Counted from the first letter of the stretch, positions 1-8,105 are shown. The stretch is 64,000 nt of DNA from CAYNNQ01 sp051748085 (GCA_051748085.1 JBNJHA010000006.1:6291-70290), one strand, 5' to 3'. Notes: a model not told the origin generated them from the sequence alone. Made by a program: numbers and translations.

Positions 1-641
1 CGCATTATGCCGGTTTATCCGGCGCGGGCAGTTCCGTGGCGGTGCTCGGAACCGGAATAGATCTGGTTTATCCGGCCGCTAATCGGGATTTATGGATAAA
101 AATGGTTGAAAAGGGGCTTATTTTATCCGAATTCCCTCCCGGAACCGAACCCGAAGCTCGAAATTTTCCCCATCGAAACAGAATAATATCCGGTCTTTCA
201 AATGGAGTGCTTGTCGTTCAGGGAACGCTTAAAAGCGGCAGCTTGATTACAGCTTCCCTGGCTCTGGATCAGGGCCGGGAAGTTTTCGCCGTTCCCGGAG
301 CGGTAAATATGCCCGGTTATGAAGGATGCAACCAGCTTATCCGGGATGGTGCCTATCTGGTTCGTTCTTTTGAGGACGTGCTTGAAGTTATGGGCTGTTC
401 CCTGCATGATCCGGGAGTCAGCCCGGAAAACGAGACGGGTCTTTTTGTGCCGGAAACTGAATTGGATGAACAGGAATCAATTATCGCGCATATTCTCGCT
501 CGGGAAAAGGACGTGCATATTGATGATCTTACCCGGGAAACTGGAATGGACAGTTCTCTGGTTTCCCGCATTTTGACCGGGCTGGAGATAAAAGGGGTTG
601 TCCGCAGGGCTCCTGGTATGTATTATAACTTGGCGGTATGA
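1..641 (+). CDS. dprA: DNA processing protein DprA, 3' part (5' end outside window)
   Basis: DprA (Smf) binds single-stranded DNA and loads RecA onto it during uptake of transforming DNA. The frame is open from base 3 with no start, so the gene begins upstream of the window; about 212 codons are present. The first visible residues include AVLGTGIDLVYPAANRDLW, the family's conserved G-x-G-x-D-x-x-YP-x-x-N segment of the Rossmann-like DNA-binding domain. GTLKSGSLITASLALDQGR follows. A winged-helix C-terminal domain (roughly the last 60 residues, from LDEQESIIAHIL) is present, as in many DprA proteins. It heads a plus-strand run of regulatory genes leading to xerC. Identification is firm from motifs; natural competence itself is not shown by this gene alone, since DprA is widespread. 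Confidence 0.93.
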   Translation, partial: HYAGLSGAGSSVAVLGTGIDLVYPAANRDLWIKMVEKGLILSEFPPGTEPEARNFPHRNRIISGLSNGVLVVQGTLKSGSLITASLALDQGREVFAVPGAVNMPGYEGCNQLIRDGAYLVRSFEDVLEVMGCSLHDPGVSPENETGLFVPETELDEQESIIAHILAREKDVHIDDLTRETGMDSSLVSRILTGLEIKGVVRRAPGMYYNLAV

Positions 642-730
642 AAGAAAGTGCTGTCTCGCCCTTTTTAGCATGCCCCTCAGAAAGGCCGAGAAACAAATTA
701 CAGTCAATTAAGTTCTAAGGACGGATTTAT

Positions 731-1096
731 ATGCAAAAAATACCAATTGGTCTAGCTCAGGACGGCATGGTTCTGGAAAAGCCGGTTATGCGGGATAACG
801 GTATGGTCCTTGTTGGCGAAGGAACCGGACTGACATCGGCTTTAATCGAGCGGTTGGAGAACATGGGCATTTCTAAAATCGTGGTCAAGGGCGAACCACT
901 GGATATGGACGAAGCCGGCGGCGGGAATACGTCTTTTACTAAACGCATAGAACGTCTGGATCATTTATTCCGGCATTACGCGGATGATGAATGGATGCTT
1001 AAGGTAAAAGAATTTGTCCGTGCTTATTATCTGGAAAAGGCGGCGGTGGAATCCGTTTCCTCCACGGAAACCGGCGAAGAACAGGAAGGGGAGTAG
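731..1096 (+). CDS. Small hypothetical protein upstream of HDOD gene
   Basis: A 121-residue soluble protein with no signal peptide or membrane segment. The first 65 or so residues (start IPIGLAQDGMVLEKPVM, then a G-rich turn and MGISKIVVKGEPL) resemble the short N-terminal domain found ahead of HD-GYP and HDOD proteins. The C-terminal half is helical and ends in an acidic tail (ETGEEQEGE). An AAGGA-like ribosome site lies about 11 bases before the ATG. Its stop is 7 bases before the HDOD gene's ATG, so the two are very probably co-transcribed and likely act together. The exact family is not recognised and no function can be given beyond probable partnership with the HDOD protein. Confidence 0.8.
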   Translation: MQKIPIGLAQDGMVLEKPVMRDNGMVLVGEGTGLTSALIERLENMGISKIVVKGEPLDMDEAGGGNTSFTKRIERLDHLFRHYADDEWMLKVKEFVRAYYLEKAAVESVSSTETGEEQEGE

Positions 1097-1103
1097 GCCG
1101 AAT

Positions 1104-1943
1104 ATGGAAGATCTGCGCGTTGAAACAAAAGGACAGATTCTGGCGGTCAAGGATTTGCCCACTTTACCGACGGTTCTTGATGAAGTGACCAAACTGGTTC
1201 AGGATCCCAACTCTTCCACGGAGCAGGTAGCCGCGGTTATTTCCAGAGATCAGGTCTTGTCGGCAAAAGTGCTCAAAATGGTCAATTCTCCTATTTACGG
1301 CTTTCCGCGTCGCATAGGCACAATACAGCATGCATTGGTACTGTTGGGTTTTAATGTTATTCGCGGGCTGATTATAAGTACTTCGGTATTTGATGTCATG
1401 GCCAAAAGCATGTTTGGCTTGTGGGAACACAGCCTGGGATGTGCTCTGGGGTGCTCCAGCGTTGCCAAAATGGCCGGCTTTAAGGACCCGGAGGAGTATT
1501 CGGTGGCGGGACTGCTTCACGACTTGGGTAAAGTGGTTGCCGCGGTACAATTGCCGGAAATGAAAAAAGAAATTGAAGATATGGTCCAGGAAAAAGACAT
1601 GTTGTATATAGATGCCGAGAACGAAGTCCTGGGTTTCGGGCATGACCGCATAAATGCCTGGCTGGCCGATTATTGGAATTTGCCTAAAAAAATCCGCGAG
1701 GGGCTGGCTTGGCACCATCGTCCGAAATCAGCTCAATTGTATCCGGAAATGGCCTGCGTTGTACATGTAGGGGATTTTCTGGCCCGTCTTTTCGAAGTTG
1801 GCAATAGCGGGGATGACAATGTTAGTTATCTTAATCCTTATGCCCTGAAGACCCTTAATATTGAATTGAGCAGCCTGGAAACGGTTATGGACGAATTAGG
1901 TGAACAATTCATGGAGCTTTCCAGTTTCAGTCCGGATGAGTGA
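1104..1943 (+). CDS. HDOD domain protein
   Basis: A 279-residue protein of the HDOD family, a degenerate relative of HD phosphohydrolases found in bacterial signalling. The HDOD core runs from about residue 15 to 215 (LPTLPTVLDEV, then KVLKMVNSPIYGFPRRIGTIQHALVLLGFN). An HD-type motif LLHDLGKV is present, so the metal-binding His-Asp pair is kept. The open frame extends upstream to 1014, but the ATG at 1104 is preferred: it is preceded by GGAAGGGGAG and does not overlap the upstream gene. HDOD proteins usually act as scaffolds or regulators in motility and second-messenger pathways; the target here is unknown. Neighbours are an HD-GYP-associated-type small protein and a REC-GGDEF protein, which supports a regulatory role. 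Confidence 0.88.
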   Translation: MEDLRVETKGQILAVKDLPTLPTVLDEVTKLVQDPNSSTEQVAAVISRDQVLSAKVLKMVNSPIYGFPRRIGTIQHALVLLGFNVIRGLIISTSVFDVMAKSMFGLWEHSLGCALGCSSVAKMAGFKDPEEYSVAGLLHDLGKVVAAVQLPEMKKEIEDMVQEKDMLYIDAENEVLGFGHDRINAWLADYWNLPKKIREGLAWHHRPKSAQLYPEMACVVHVGDFLARLFEVGNSGDDNVSYLNPYALKTLNIELSSLETVMDELGEQFMELSSFSPDE

Positions 1944-2086
1944 GACCCGATTTTCAGTCAACATGCCCTTTTGTCCGGAAATGAGCAGGGGAAAAAGGGA
2001 AGAGTTTTTGTATTCATCGAATAATTTTCTGTATACTGAAATTTACGCGCTTTTTCAAATTATCGGTTTTAAAACAGTGAGCAATT

Positions 2087-3025
2087 ATGGCTCTTTTTGA
2101 ACGCTATCATTTTTTTCTGGTATCCGATGACCCGGAAAAATATAAGGTTTTAAAAGAAATCATTCCCAAGGCGGAATGGTCGATTTTTGAACGCGGTTCC
2201 GGAGCCATTGAACATATTTTCAATAATCCCCCTGAATTGCTGGTGGTAGACAACGACCTGCCTGACTTCGGCGGACAGGAGCTAATTCGCATACTCAAGA
2301 GCGAGAATGTTTATCGTCAGGTTCCGGTTGTATTGTGCATCTCAGAAGCCGATCTGGCATCTGGCGTTGATTTCAGCCTGATAGAGGCTGATGATTTTCT
2401 GGTAGCCCCTTTGAATAAAGTTGTCACCGGAGCCCGGCTGGATCTGGTTCTGGCGCGCTCGGCCCGGGCCTTGGACGCCAATCCTCTGACAAAGTTGCCG
2501 GGCAATACATCTATAATACATAAAATTCAGGATCTTATTGATAAAAAAGAGGAGTTTGCCCTGGTTTATGCCGACCTCGATCATTTCAAGTCATTTAATG
2601 ACAAGTACGGATTCTCCCGCGGTGACGAGGTGCTTATGATGGCCTCCAGGGTTATCGTGAATACGATTCGCGCCTTTGGCGGCGTGGATTCGTTTGTAGG
2701 GCATGTCGGCGGAGATGACTTTGTGTTTATTGTTCCGGTGGATTTGGCTGAGCAGGTTTGCCGGATGGTTATCAAGAGTTTTGACGGGATAGTGCCAAAT
2801 TTTTATGATCGAGAAGACCGTGAACAGGGGCAGATAGTTTCAACCGATCGTCAGGGGGATATCAAAACTTTTCCTTTGATGGCCATTTCCCTGGCGGCTG
2901 TGTTTAACATCGGCGGACAATTGACTCACTACGGGCAGGCGTCGCAACGGGCCATGAATTTGAAAAAAGTGGCCAAGGAGGATCCCAAGAGTTCTTATGT
3001 CCTGGACAGAAGAAAACCTGCCTGA
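2087..3025 (+). CDS. Response regulator with GGDEF-like output domain
   Basis: A 312-residue two-domain protein. Residues 1-125 form a CheY-like receiver with VVDNDLPDFGG around the expected phosphoacceptor Asp. Residues about 130-305 form a GGDEF-type domain: NPLTKLPGN, then YADLDHFKSFNDKYGFSRGDEVL with the metal and substrate-binding Asp-Leu-Asp. The signature loop reads GGDDF instead of GGDEF or GGEEF, so diguanylate cyclase activity is plausible but uncertain. A tail rich in DREDREQG and DRQGD is seen in a subset of such proteins. It follows the HDOD gene after 143 bases and its 3' end overlaps xerC by 29 bases, suggesting co-expression with xerC. No transmembrane segment is seen; it should act in the cytoplasm. 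Confidence 0.82.
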   Translation: MALFERYHFFLVSDDPEKYKVLKEIIPKAEWSIFERGSGAIEHIFNNPPELLVVDNDLPDFGGQELIRILKSENVYRQVPVVLCISEADLASGVDFSLIEADDFLVAPLNKVVTGARLDLVLARSARALDANPLTKLPGNTSIIHKIQDLIDKKEEFALVYADLDHFKSFNDKYGFSRGDEVLMMASRVIVNTIRAFGGVDSFVGHVGGDDFVFIVPVDLAEQVCRMVIKSFDGIVPNFYDREDREQGQIVSTDRQGDIKTFPLMAISLAAVFNIGGQLTHYGQASQRAMNLKKVAKEDPKSSYVLDRRKPA

Positions 3026-3932
3026 ATCAGTACAGCTTTTTTTGGCTTATCTGGACATTGAGAAAGGGTATTCCGGCGCAACCCTGGCTGCGTATGGCCG
3101 TGACCTTGTACAGTTCCATCAATTTCTGGACGCATTTAAAAAAGGACTGGATGTTCCGGAAGACGTGGCCGGAAAGGAAGTCCGTTTTTTTCTTGGCGCC
3201 CTGCATGAAAAAAAAATCGCCAAATCGTCAATGGCGCGCAAACTCTCTTCTCTCAGGGCTTATTTTCGTTTTCTTTTAAAGAGAAAGGCTATTTTTCATG
3301 ATCCCTGCCTGGATATCCATAATCCCAAACAGAGCATAAAGCATCCGGATACGCTCAATGTGGATCAGGCGCTCATGCTGCTGAGAAAAAACAATGATTC
3401 GGATCCCAAGTCGTTAAGGAATCTGGCCCTGGCCGAAGTCCTGTACGGTTCCGGACTGCGCGTCAGCGAAGCAACGGGATTAAACCTTGATGATTTGGAT
3501 CTTGCACAGGGCCTGATTCAGGTTCGGGGAAAGGGACAAAAAGAAAGGCTGAGTCCTTTAACCGGACCGGCGGTAAAGAGTCTTTATGCTTACCTTGAAT
3601 ACAGAGAAGCTTTTGATTGCGATCCCATCGAACAGGCTGTTTTCGTGGGCATGCGCGGCAAAAGGTTGAACCGGCGCGAGGCCAGGCGCATTTTGGAGAA
3701 AATGTGTGTTAATGCCGGGCTCCCGGCCGCTGTAAGTCCACACGAGCTGCGGCATAGTTTTGCAACCCATCTATTGCAGGGCGGAGCGGATTTAAGAAGT
3801 GTGCAGGAGTTGCTGGGACATAAAAGGATAAGTACCACTCAGCGTTATACCCATCTGGATCTGGCCAACCTTACCAGAATTTACGACAAATCCCATCCAA
3901 GGTCCAAGAATAAAAAAGACAAATTATCCTGA
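2997..3932 (+). CDS. xerC: Tyrosine recombinase XerC
   Basis: A 311-residue site-specific tyrosine recombinase that with XerD would resolve chromosome dimers at dif. The N-terminal SAM-like DNA-binding domain spans residues 1-100 (FLAYLDIEKGYSGATLAAYGRDL). The catalytic domain holds the Arg in LYGSGLRVSEATGLNLDDLDL, the Lys in VRGKGQKER, HELRHSFATHLLQGG, the His in LLGHKRISTTQRYTH and the nucleophilic Tyr in that same segment. Length and motifs match housekeeping Xer proteins rather than phage integrases. The start codon lies inside the upstream regulator gene, out of frame with it. XerD-type alternatives cannot be fully excluded from sequence alone. Confidence 0.92.
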   Translation: MSWTEENLPESVQLFLAYLDIEKGYSGATLAAYGRDLVQFHQFLDAFKKGLDVPEDVAGKEVRFFLGALHEKKIAKSSMARKLSSLRAYFRFLLKRKAIFHDPCLDIHNPKQSIKHPDTLNVDQALMLLRKNNDSDPKSLRNLALAEVLYGSGLRVSEATGLNLDDLDLAQGLIQVRGKGQKERLSPLTGPAVKSLYAYLEYREAFDCDPIEQAVFVGMRGKRLNRREARRILEKMCVNAGLPAAVSPHELRHSFATHLLQGGADLRSVQELLGHKRISTTQRYTHLDLANLTRIYDKSHPRSKNKKDKLS

Positions 3933-3939
3933 CCGGATG

Positions 3940-4059
3940 CGCCTGCAAAAAATAAATTTTTGCAGGCAGTGTTAAGTTTAAAGTTTTAATTAAAATCAAA
4001 GAGTTAAAAACTTTAAACTGTTCGTTTAACTCCCGTCTTCGACTCTTTGCAGCTGTGTC
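3940..4059 (+). repeat. R2 dispersed element, copy 1
   Basis: About 120 bp between the convergent xerC and CheZ-like genes. It starts with a perfect 11-bp hairpin (GCCTGCAAAAA, TAAA loop, TTTTTGCAGGC), continues through an AT-rich centre and ends with GTCTTCGACTCTTTGCAGCTG. Near-identical copies lie at 41597-41723 (same orientation) and 60146-60259 (opposite orientation). The two ends share an inverted TGCAAAAA core. The hairpin could double as a bidirectional terminator here. Confidence 0.8.
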
Positions 4060-4107
4060 TGACCGGCCTCCAAATTTTTTATCTGGTTCTTTCCGGATAG
4101 AAACTAA

Positions 4108-4827
4108 TTACATTCCCAGCTGACTTAAAAGGTCGTCAACATCTGACTGGTTTATATCCTTTTGCGGACCTTTGAGTTCGGAAACCTTGCGCGATGATTC
4201 GTTTTTTATTGTCTGAAAATCCTTGTCTGGATTCTTGTATTTGTCCTTTATGGATATACCGGTGGTCATATAGAGATCGAAGATCGTGGTCTCCACCTTG
4301 CGCAGCACATCGACTATCTTTTTTATGCGTTGGCCGGTGATGTCCTGAAAGCTCAGGTTGGTCATCAACGTAAGCATGTCCTGATTCAGTTCCCTGTTTC
4401 CCTGGATCAATTTATCCAGGGCATCAGGGCCGCCGCAACCGTTTTTTAGGTCTTCAAGCTGTCGCCCGGATTCTTCTGTTTTATCCAGATATTTTTCAAC
4501 AATGGTCATTATTTCTTCAGTTGCTTTTTCCGTGCTGTTTAGAATTTCGTCCAGCTGGTCGGAAGCCTCGGAAAAAAGCTGCTGCGCTTCTGAACTGGAA
4601 AGTGTACCATTATCCCCGGAAGTGGCCGCGGAGATTTCCTTGTATATGTCTCCGAGTCCGGACTGCATTTCAGTACTTAGATTTCTGTAAAATTCACTAT
4701 CGATAAGAGCCTGGGACAGGGCCGAGGTCAGCTCTTTCTGCAATGTTTCAGTAATTACTTCACGAACTGTTTTTTCCGCTTTTTCGGTTATTTTTTCCAG
4801 TAATTGATCAGGAATTTCGTTTTGCAT
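4108..4827 (-). CDS. CheZ-like protein phosphatase
   Basis: A 239-residue, mostly helical protein. It contains LMTNLSFQDITGQRIKKI, which matches the CheZ active-site helix in which Asp and Gln drive CheY~P dephosphorylation. It ends with DINQSDVDDLLSQLGM, the C-terminal amphipathic peptide used by CheZ to hold CheY. The long charged middle (AEKTVREVITETL to EEIMTIVEKYLDKTEES) is likely coiled coil. The open frame continues upstream to 4956, but the ATG at 4827 is chosen because GGTGG stands just before it and the longer form would overlap the kinase gene. It is the third gene of a PilZ-kinase-CheZ set, suggesting control of flagellar or surface behaviour. Which receiver it acts on is inference. 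Confidence 0.82.
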   Translation of the reverse strand: MQNEIPDQLLEKITEKAEKTVREVITETLQKELTSALSQALIDSEFYRNLSTEMQSGLGDIYKEISAATSGDNGTLSSSEAQQLFSEASDQLDEILNSTEKATEEIMTIVEKYLDKTEESGRQLEDLKNGCGGPDALDKLIQGNRELNQDMLTLMTNLSFQDITGQRIKKIVDVLRKVETTIFDLYMTTGISIKDKYKNPDKDFQTIKNESSRKVSELKGPQKDINQSDVDDLLSQLGM

Positions 4828-4880
4828 TATAGTCCACCGGTTTTGTGCAGTAAGTTTTTCAAAAAAGTGATGCCGTATTC

Positions 4881-5624
4881 TCAGCTTTCTGTTTTGGGGG
4901 TTGTTTTTTTCTCCGGAATAAGCAGTTCGTAATTCGTGGCTTCGTGATCTTCCCAAATTTTTGCTTCCCAGCCGAGATCACGGCAAACAGCACGCACGAG
5001 ATAGAGTCCCAGTCCCAGATGCCCCTTTTTGCTCGTAGTCCCGGAGTTCCATGCATCCTTGTCGTCTACTTCCAGGATTGTAGGCGAAGTCAGATGAAAA
5101 AGGACTCCATTTTTCTGTGCGGCAGCCCGGATAGCGATGTTTTGTTCCTGTTCCGCGTCTTTAACGCGGCAGGCTTCAACCGCATTGGCCAGCGGCTGTT
5201 CCATGCAAAAGGTAAGGGTATAGGCCGGCAGGTCCAGATTGGGCAAATTGTCGCCAAGCTCGGTGTCAATGGTTATTTTATGTTTGCAGTACAGATCATT
5301 GTCCCAGAACGTAACAAGCCAATCGATAAAATCGGGTATGCTGGTCTGAATACGCTCTTTTTGGGAATAAAATGACCAATTACTGTTTAACTGCATGAAA
5401 TGCATCAAGTTGCCGGTATTCTCGTTGACTTTCTGAATGCGGGATCGGTAATCGGAAATCGGCGAGTCCGGCTTGGATTGCGTCTTGGAGTTCAACAGGG
5501 ACAACTGCATGTCCAGGATGTGCACGTAGTTGTTTAGATTATGAGTGATTCCCGGTATTTTTTGTCCAGCGTAATTTTGAAGATAAAAAGGAATCCAAGT
5601 TTCCCAAGGAAAGTTTTCAGGCAT
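4881..5624 (-). CDS. Cytoplasmic histidine kinase-like protein
   Basis: A 247-residue protein with no membrane segment. Residues 15-90 look like a helical dimerisation domain with a candidate phosphoacceptor in GITHNLNNYVHILDMQLSLL. This departs from the standard H-E/D-L-R-x-P H-box and may be degenerate. Residues 120-240 carry an HATPase fold: N-box-like EQPLANAVEACRVKDAEQ and G-box KKGHLGLGLYLVRAVCRDLGW. It starts inside the PilZ gene (8-base overlap) and lies 53 bases ahead of the CheZ-like gene, so the three are almost surely one operon. There is no sensor domain of its own, so it may take its input from the PilZ protein; that link is inference. Confidence 0.78.
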   Translation of the reverse strand: MPENFPWETWIPFYLQNYAGQKIPGITHNLNNYVHILDMQLSLLNSKTQSKPDSPISDYRSRIQKVNENTGNLMHFMQLNSNWSFYSQKERIQTSIPDFIDWLVTFWDNDLYCKHKITIDTELGDNLPNLDLPAYTLTFCMEQPLANAVEACRVKDAEQEQNIAIRAAAQKNGVLFHLTSPTILEVDDKDAWNSGTTSKKGHLGLGLYLVRAVCRDLGWEAKIWEDHEATNYELLIPEKKTTPKTES

Positions 5625-6144
5625 TTTGACGCTCCCTTATCTGTTCGCGTTGTTCATGGAAAACAAATTGGACAATGGCTTCACGATCGTCATCCCGGAT
5701 AGAAGTATATTCAACAACATAGAGAAATTCCGGGTCAGTACTTTCTATTCTTTGGATTATGCCGACTAGCCCGACTATTTTAAATGGTATTTGAGAGATA
5801 ACCACGGCCATTTCCACAGCCTGACCCGTTTCTATCTCCTTATTGGAAGAAAATTGCAGTCCTGCTCCGCTGATCTCGGTGATATCGCATTCGAAATCAA
5901 ATTGCTGCTGCAGATATTCCTGGTTCTGCAGACTGATGATCATATTCAGCTTGGCATCCATATCCTTTAGAAAATTCAGCAAGTCTTTTGGAAGTTGAGT
6001 TCCCTGCAGGCTCTGCGCGTTGGATTGCGAATAACAGGAAGCGCACCCGGAATACATGGGTTTGGTTTCCGCGGAGGGCAAAAAACGGACATAGGCCTTT
6101 CTTCGAGTGGTTATGCGCATATAGTTCCGATTCTGTTTATTCAT
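5617..6144 (-). CDS. PilZ domain protein
   Basis: A 175-residue protein with c-di-GMP-receptor features. Near the N terminus is RITTRRKAYVRF (Arg-x-x-x-Arg type motif). Later comes DITEISGAGLQF, which fits the second PilZ motif (D/N-x-S-x-x-G). The region between them (residues 30-80) is a helical insert. A strong ribosome site (AGGAGGG, 4-5 bases before the ATG) marks the start. It leads the operon with the kinase and CheZ-like genes, so c-di-GMP sensing may feed into phosphorelay control of motility. The assignment rests on the two motifs and the beta-rich C-terminal half; binding of c-di-GMP has not been shown. Confidence 0.78.
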   Translation of the reverse strand: MNKQNRNYMRITTRRKAYVRFLPSAETKPMYSGCASCYSQSNAQSLQGTQLPKDLLNFLKDMDAKLNMIISLQNQEYLQQQFDFECDITEISGAGLQFSSNKEIETGQAVEMAVVISQIPFKIVGLVGIIQRIESTDPEFLYVVEYTSIRDDDREAIVQFVFHEQREQIRERQNA

Positions 6145-6357
6145 AAAACCCTCCTGTTTTAATAGCCCTCTCTATCTCGTAATTTGTTCCAGAACATTTT
6201 ATTCTATTTTTAGCATGCCAGCCAAGCAAGAGACAACGGCAGGTATTTTTTAAAGCAAAACCGGCCGGATGCCGAAACAGGATATTCTGGAGATAAATAA
6301 TGCATGATATATGCCGCAATCACGATTTCTGCAAGACGTATTTCGTTTCGGCAATTT

Positions 6358-6795
6358 TTATAAATCGTCGTTTATTTCTACGTGCATGGCATCTACCGGG
6401 CAGACGATCGTACATAATCCGCAAGCGGTACATTTGTTCGAATCAAAGCGTACTTCGCGTGATTCCAGATCAAGATACAGAGCCTTGGTCATGCACATGG
6501 CGGTACACACTCCGCAATGCATGCATGCCTTTTCATCCCGGGAAATATGCTGGGAAACTTCCTGCACGGAAATGCCATGCTCCTGCAGATAAGATACGCC
6601 GCGCTTGAAATCATCCTCCGCACCGGACAATTCAAGGATCATATGTCCTTCTTCCCGGGGGTTGATTCGGGCTTTAAGAATATTGAAAGTCAGATCGAAA
6701 TTCCGGGCCAAATTGTACATCATCGGACTTCGGGCTATTTCCGGGGCAAAATGAAGAACAATAAATTTTGAGTACTGTTTGGGTGAAGCCATCAT
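6358..6795 (-). CDS. NIL domain 4Fe-4S ferredoxin
   Basis: A 145-residue protein: NIL domain at residues 10-82 (KFIVLHFAPEIARSPMMYNL onward), then two 4Fe-4S clusters with Cys 91/94/97/101 and 122/125/128/132 (ACMHCGVC and KCTACGLC). NIL-ferredoxins of this type are known in anaerobes and methanogens as partners of the DUF39 and COG2122 proteins in making homocysteine from aspartate semialdehyde and sulfide; neither partner is in this window. The ATG at 6795 (with a second ATG directly after) gives the usual family length and has TTGGAA upstream. The frame stays open to an ATG at 6930; that extra N terminus comes from repeat element R1, so the longer start is less likely. Confidence 0.87.
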   Translation of the reverse strand: MMASPKQYSKFIVLHFAPEIARSPMMYNLARNFDLTFNILKARINPREEGHMILELSGAEDDFKRGVSYLQEHGISVQEVSQHISRDEKACMHCGVCTAMCMTKALYLDLESREVRFDSNKCTACGLCTIVCPVDAMHVEINDDL

Positions 6796-6841
6796 AAGTA
6801 AATTTTCCAATATTTTTAAGTTTGTTTTACAAGCCGGTTTT

Positions 6842-7032
6842 CCAGTTTCCATCCGGAAATGGCCCTTTTCCAGTTTAACTTTGTTAATTTTCGGAATTAT
6901 TCGAGCATGTATCAGGGTACGCTCGCTCATAAGTAGTCAATTTTTTTGTTGAACAGGAAAAAACTAATTTCCGAACCTGAAATCCGATATTTCTAAGTCC
7001 GGAAATTTTTTAATTTCCGGATAAGAATTTTC
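6842..7032 (-). repeat. R1 dispersed element, copy A
   Basis: About 190 bp, full length. It runs from CCAGTTTCCATCCGG to a right end with the hairpin CCGGAAATT-TTTT-AATTTCCGG followed by ATAAGAA. The ends are imperfect inverted repeats. On the minus strand it holds the 5' end of a reading frame starting M-S-E-R at 6930. In this copy alone the terminal stop is lost, so the frame runs on into the ferredoxin gene. Related copies lie at 14672, 22489 and 26970, with fragments at 19193, 51762 and 56373. Confidence 0.75.
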
Positions 7033-7037
7033 CAGCA

Positions 7038-7132
7038 GTTATGCACTAATTTTCTTGCCAGCTAAAGCTTTTGGCCTTCAGCAAATGCGTGCGAAAATCC
7101 GGTGAACTCATTTTTGTGCAGTGAATAGTTGC
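7038..7132. repeat. R3 dispersed element, directly beside R1 copy A
   Basis: About 95 bp with imperfect inverted ends: GTTATGCACTAATTTTC on the left, and on the right a sequence whose reverse complement is GCAACTATTCACTGCAC. The internal GCAAATGCGTGCGAAAATCCGGTGAA is shared with the R3 copies near 23030 and 29626. It adjoins R1 with a gap of only a few bases, an arrangement repeated at 22489-22790. Confidence 0.6.
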
Positions 7133-7187
7133 GTTTTAAGGAATATTTTTCTTGACGGTTGCAGCTAACAGGATCAGAGCTCCCCCT

Positions 7188-8105
7188 TTATTCAATGTTT
7201 GCAAGAAACCCCTGGGCCCTGCGTGCTTCAGTTGAATCCGGAAATTTGTCGATTAATTCCTCAAGGACTAAGCGTCCAGCCTTGTTTTTGCCCATTTTGA
7301 AGAAAGTCATGCCCTGCTTGAGCATGCTTGGTTTGTATTTGTTACTGCTTGAGTAATCGGCGATTACTTTCTGATAATCAAGAACTGCATGGGCGTAGTC
7401 CTGCATTTGAAAATAGGCTTCTCCCTGCCAGAACCAGGCATTGGGAACAAGGGAATGATCGGGATATTTTTTATTGAATGCTTGCCATAAGCTCTGGGCC
7501 TGATCATATTTCCGGTCGTAAAACAGCCGCAGCGCTTTTTTGTACATTTCTTCCGGAGACTTAAAATCATATTTTTTTTCTGGATCTAAAACCTTTTCTT
7601 TCCTGCTCTTAGGTTTTTGTTTATCTGCCAGTTTGTCTTTTTTTCTATCCAGATTCAAATCCAGTTCATCTTGAGCTATTTTCCAGTATTCCTCGTGCCT
7701 GCGGATCATTGCCGCCAGATTCTGTTTGTTTTCAGCGCTGGCGTTTTGCGTACCGTCTTTGAGTATGCTCATCTCGCGCTCAAGGGCATCGACCTTACCC
7801 ATAAGTTTTGCCTGCTCCACCTGCAATGTCTGCATTTCAGCCCACATATCCGCCTGTTTGGACTGAACAGGGCTTTTTGCTGATTCTATTTTTTCTTCCA
7901 ATTGTCTGGAACTTTCATCCAGAAGTTTTTCCAGCCGCTCCATTTTTTGTTTCAGATCTTTGTTTTCCTCTCGAAGTTTTTGATCATACGCTTGTGTGCT
8001 GCTGCGGAGGTCCGTTATTTCGGATTTGCTGGCACAGGCGGCACAAAAAATAAGACAAGGAGTAATTAAAAATAAGCTTTTGAATTCAGATAGTTTTTTG
8101 AGCAC
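7188..8105 (-). CDS. CpoB/YbgF-like lipoprotein with coiled coil and TPR repeats
   Basis: A 305-residue envelope protein. The GTG start at 8105 is chosen because GGGGGA precedes it and because it places a lipoprotein signal at the N terminus (hydrophobic stretch ending LIFCAAC, Cys about residue 22). A long coiled coil follows (residues 30-130, repeated K/E/L patterns), then TPR repeats at the C terminus (EEMYKKALRLFYDRKYDQAQSLWQ, AWFWQGEAYFQMQDYAHAVLDYQKV). This is the architecture of CpoB/YbgF of the Tol-Pal system, which links outer-membrane constriction to peptidoglycan synthesis. tolB and pal are not beside it. It overlaps the next gene by 20 bases and so belongs with lgt and lspA, the lipoprotein-processing genes it depends on. 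Confidence 0.83.
   Translation of the reverse strand: MLKKLSEFKSLFLITPCLIFCAACASKSEITDLRSSTQAYDQKLREENKDLKQKMERLEKLLDESSRQLEEKIESAKSPVQSKQADMWAEMQTLQVEQAKLMGKVDALEREMSILKDGTQNASAENKQNLAAMIRRHEEYWKIAQDELDLNLDRKKDKLADKQKPKSRKEKVLDPEKKYDFKSPEEMYKKALRLFYDRKYDQAQSLWQAFNKKYPDHSLVPNAWFWQGEAYFQMQDYAHAVLDYQKVIADYSSSNKYKPSMLKQGMTFFKMGKNKAGRLVLEELIDKFPDSTEARRAQGFLANIE

Noticed and set aside
2997..3932. xerC as a phage or island integrase
   Set aside because: Length and motifs match housekeeping XerC, and no att sites or phage genes flank it.
4828..4956. Longer N terminus for the CheZ-like gene
   Set aside because: It would overlap the kinase gene, and a good ribosome site marks the ATG at 4827.
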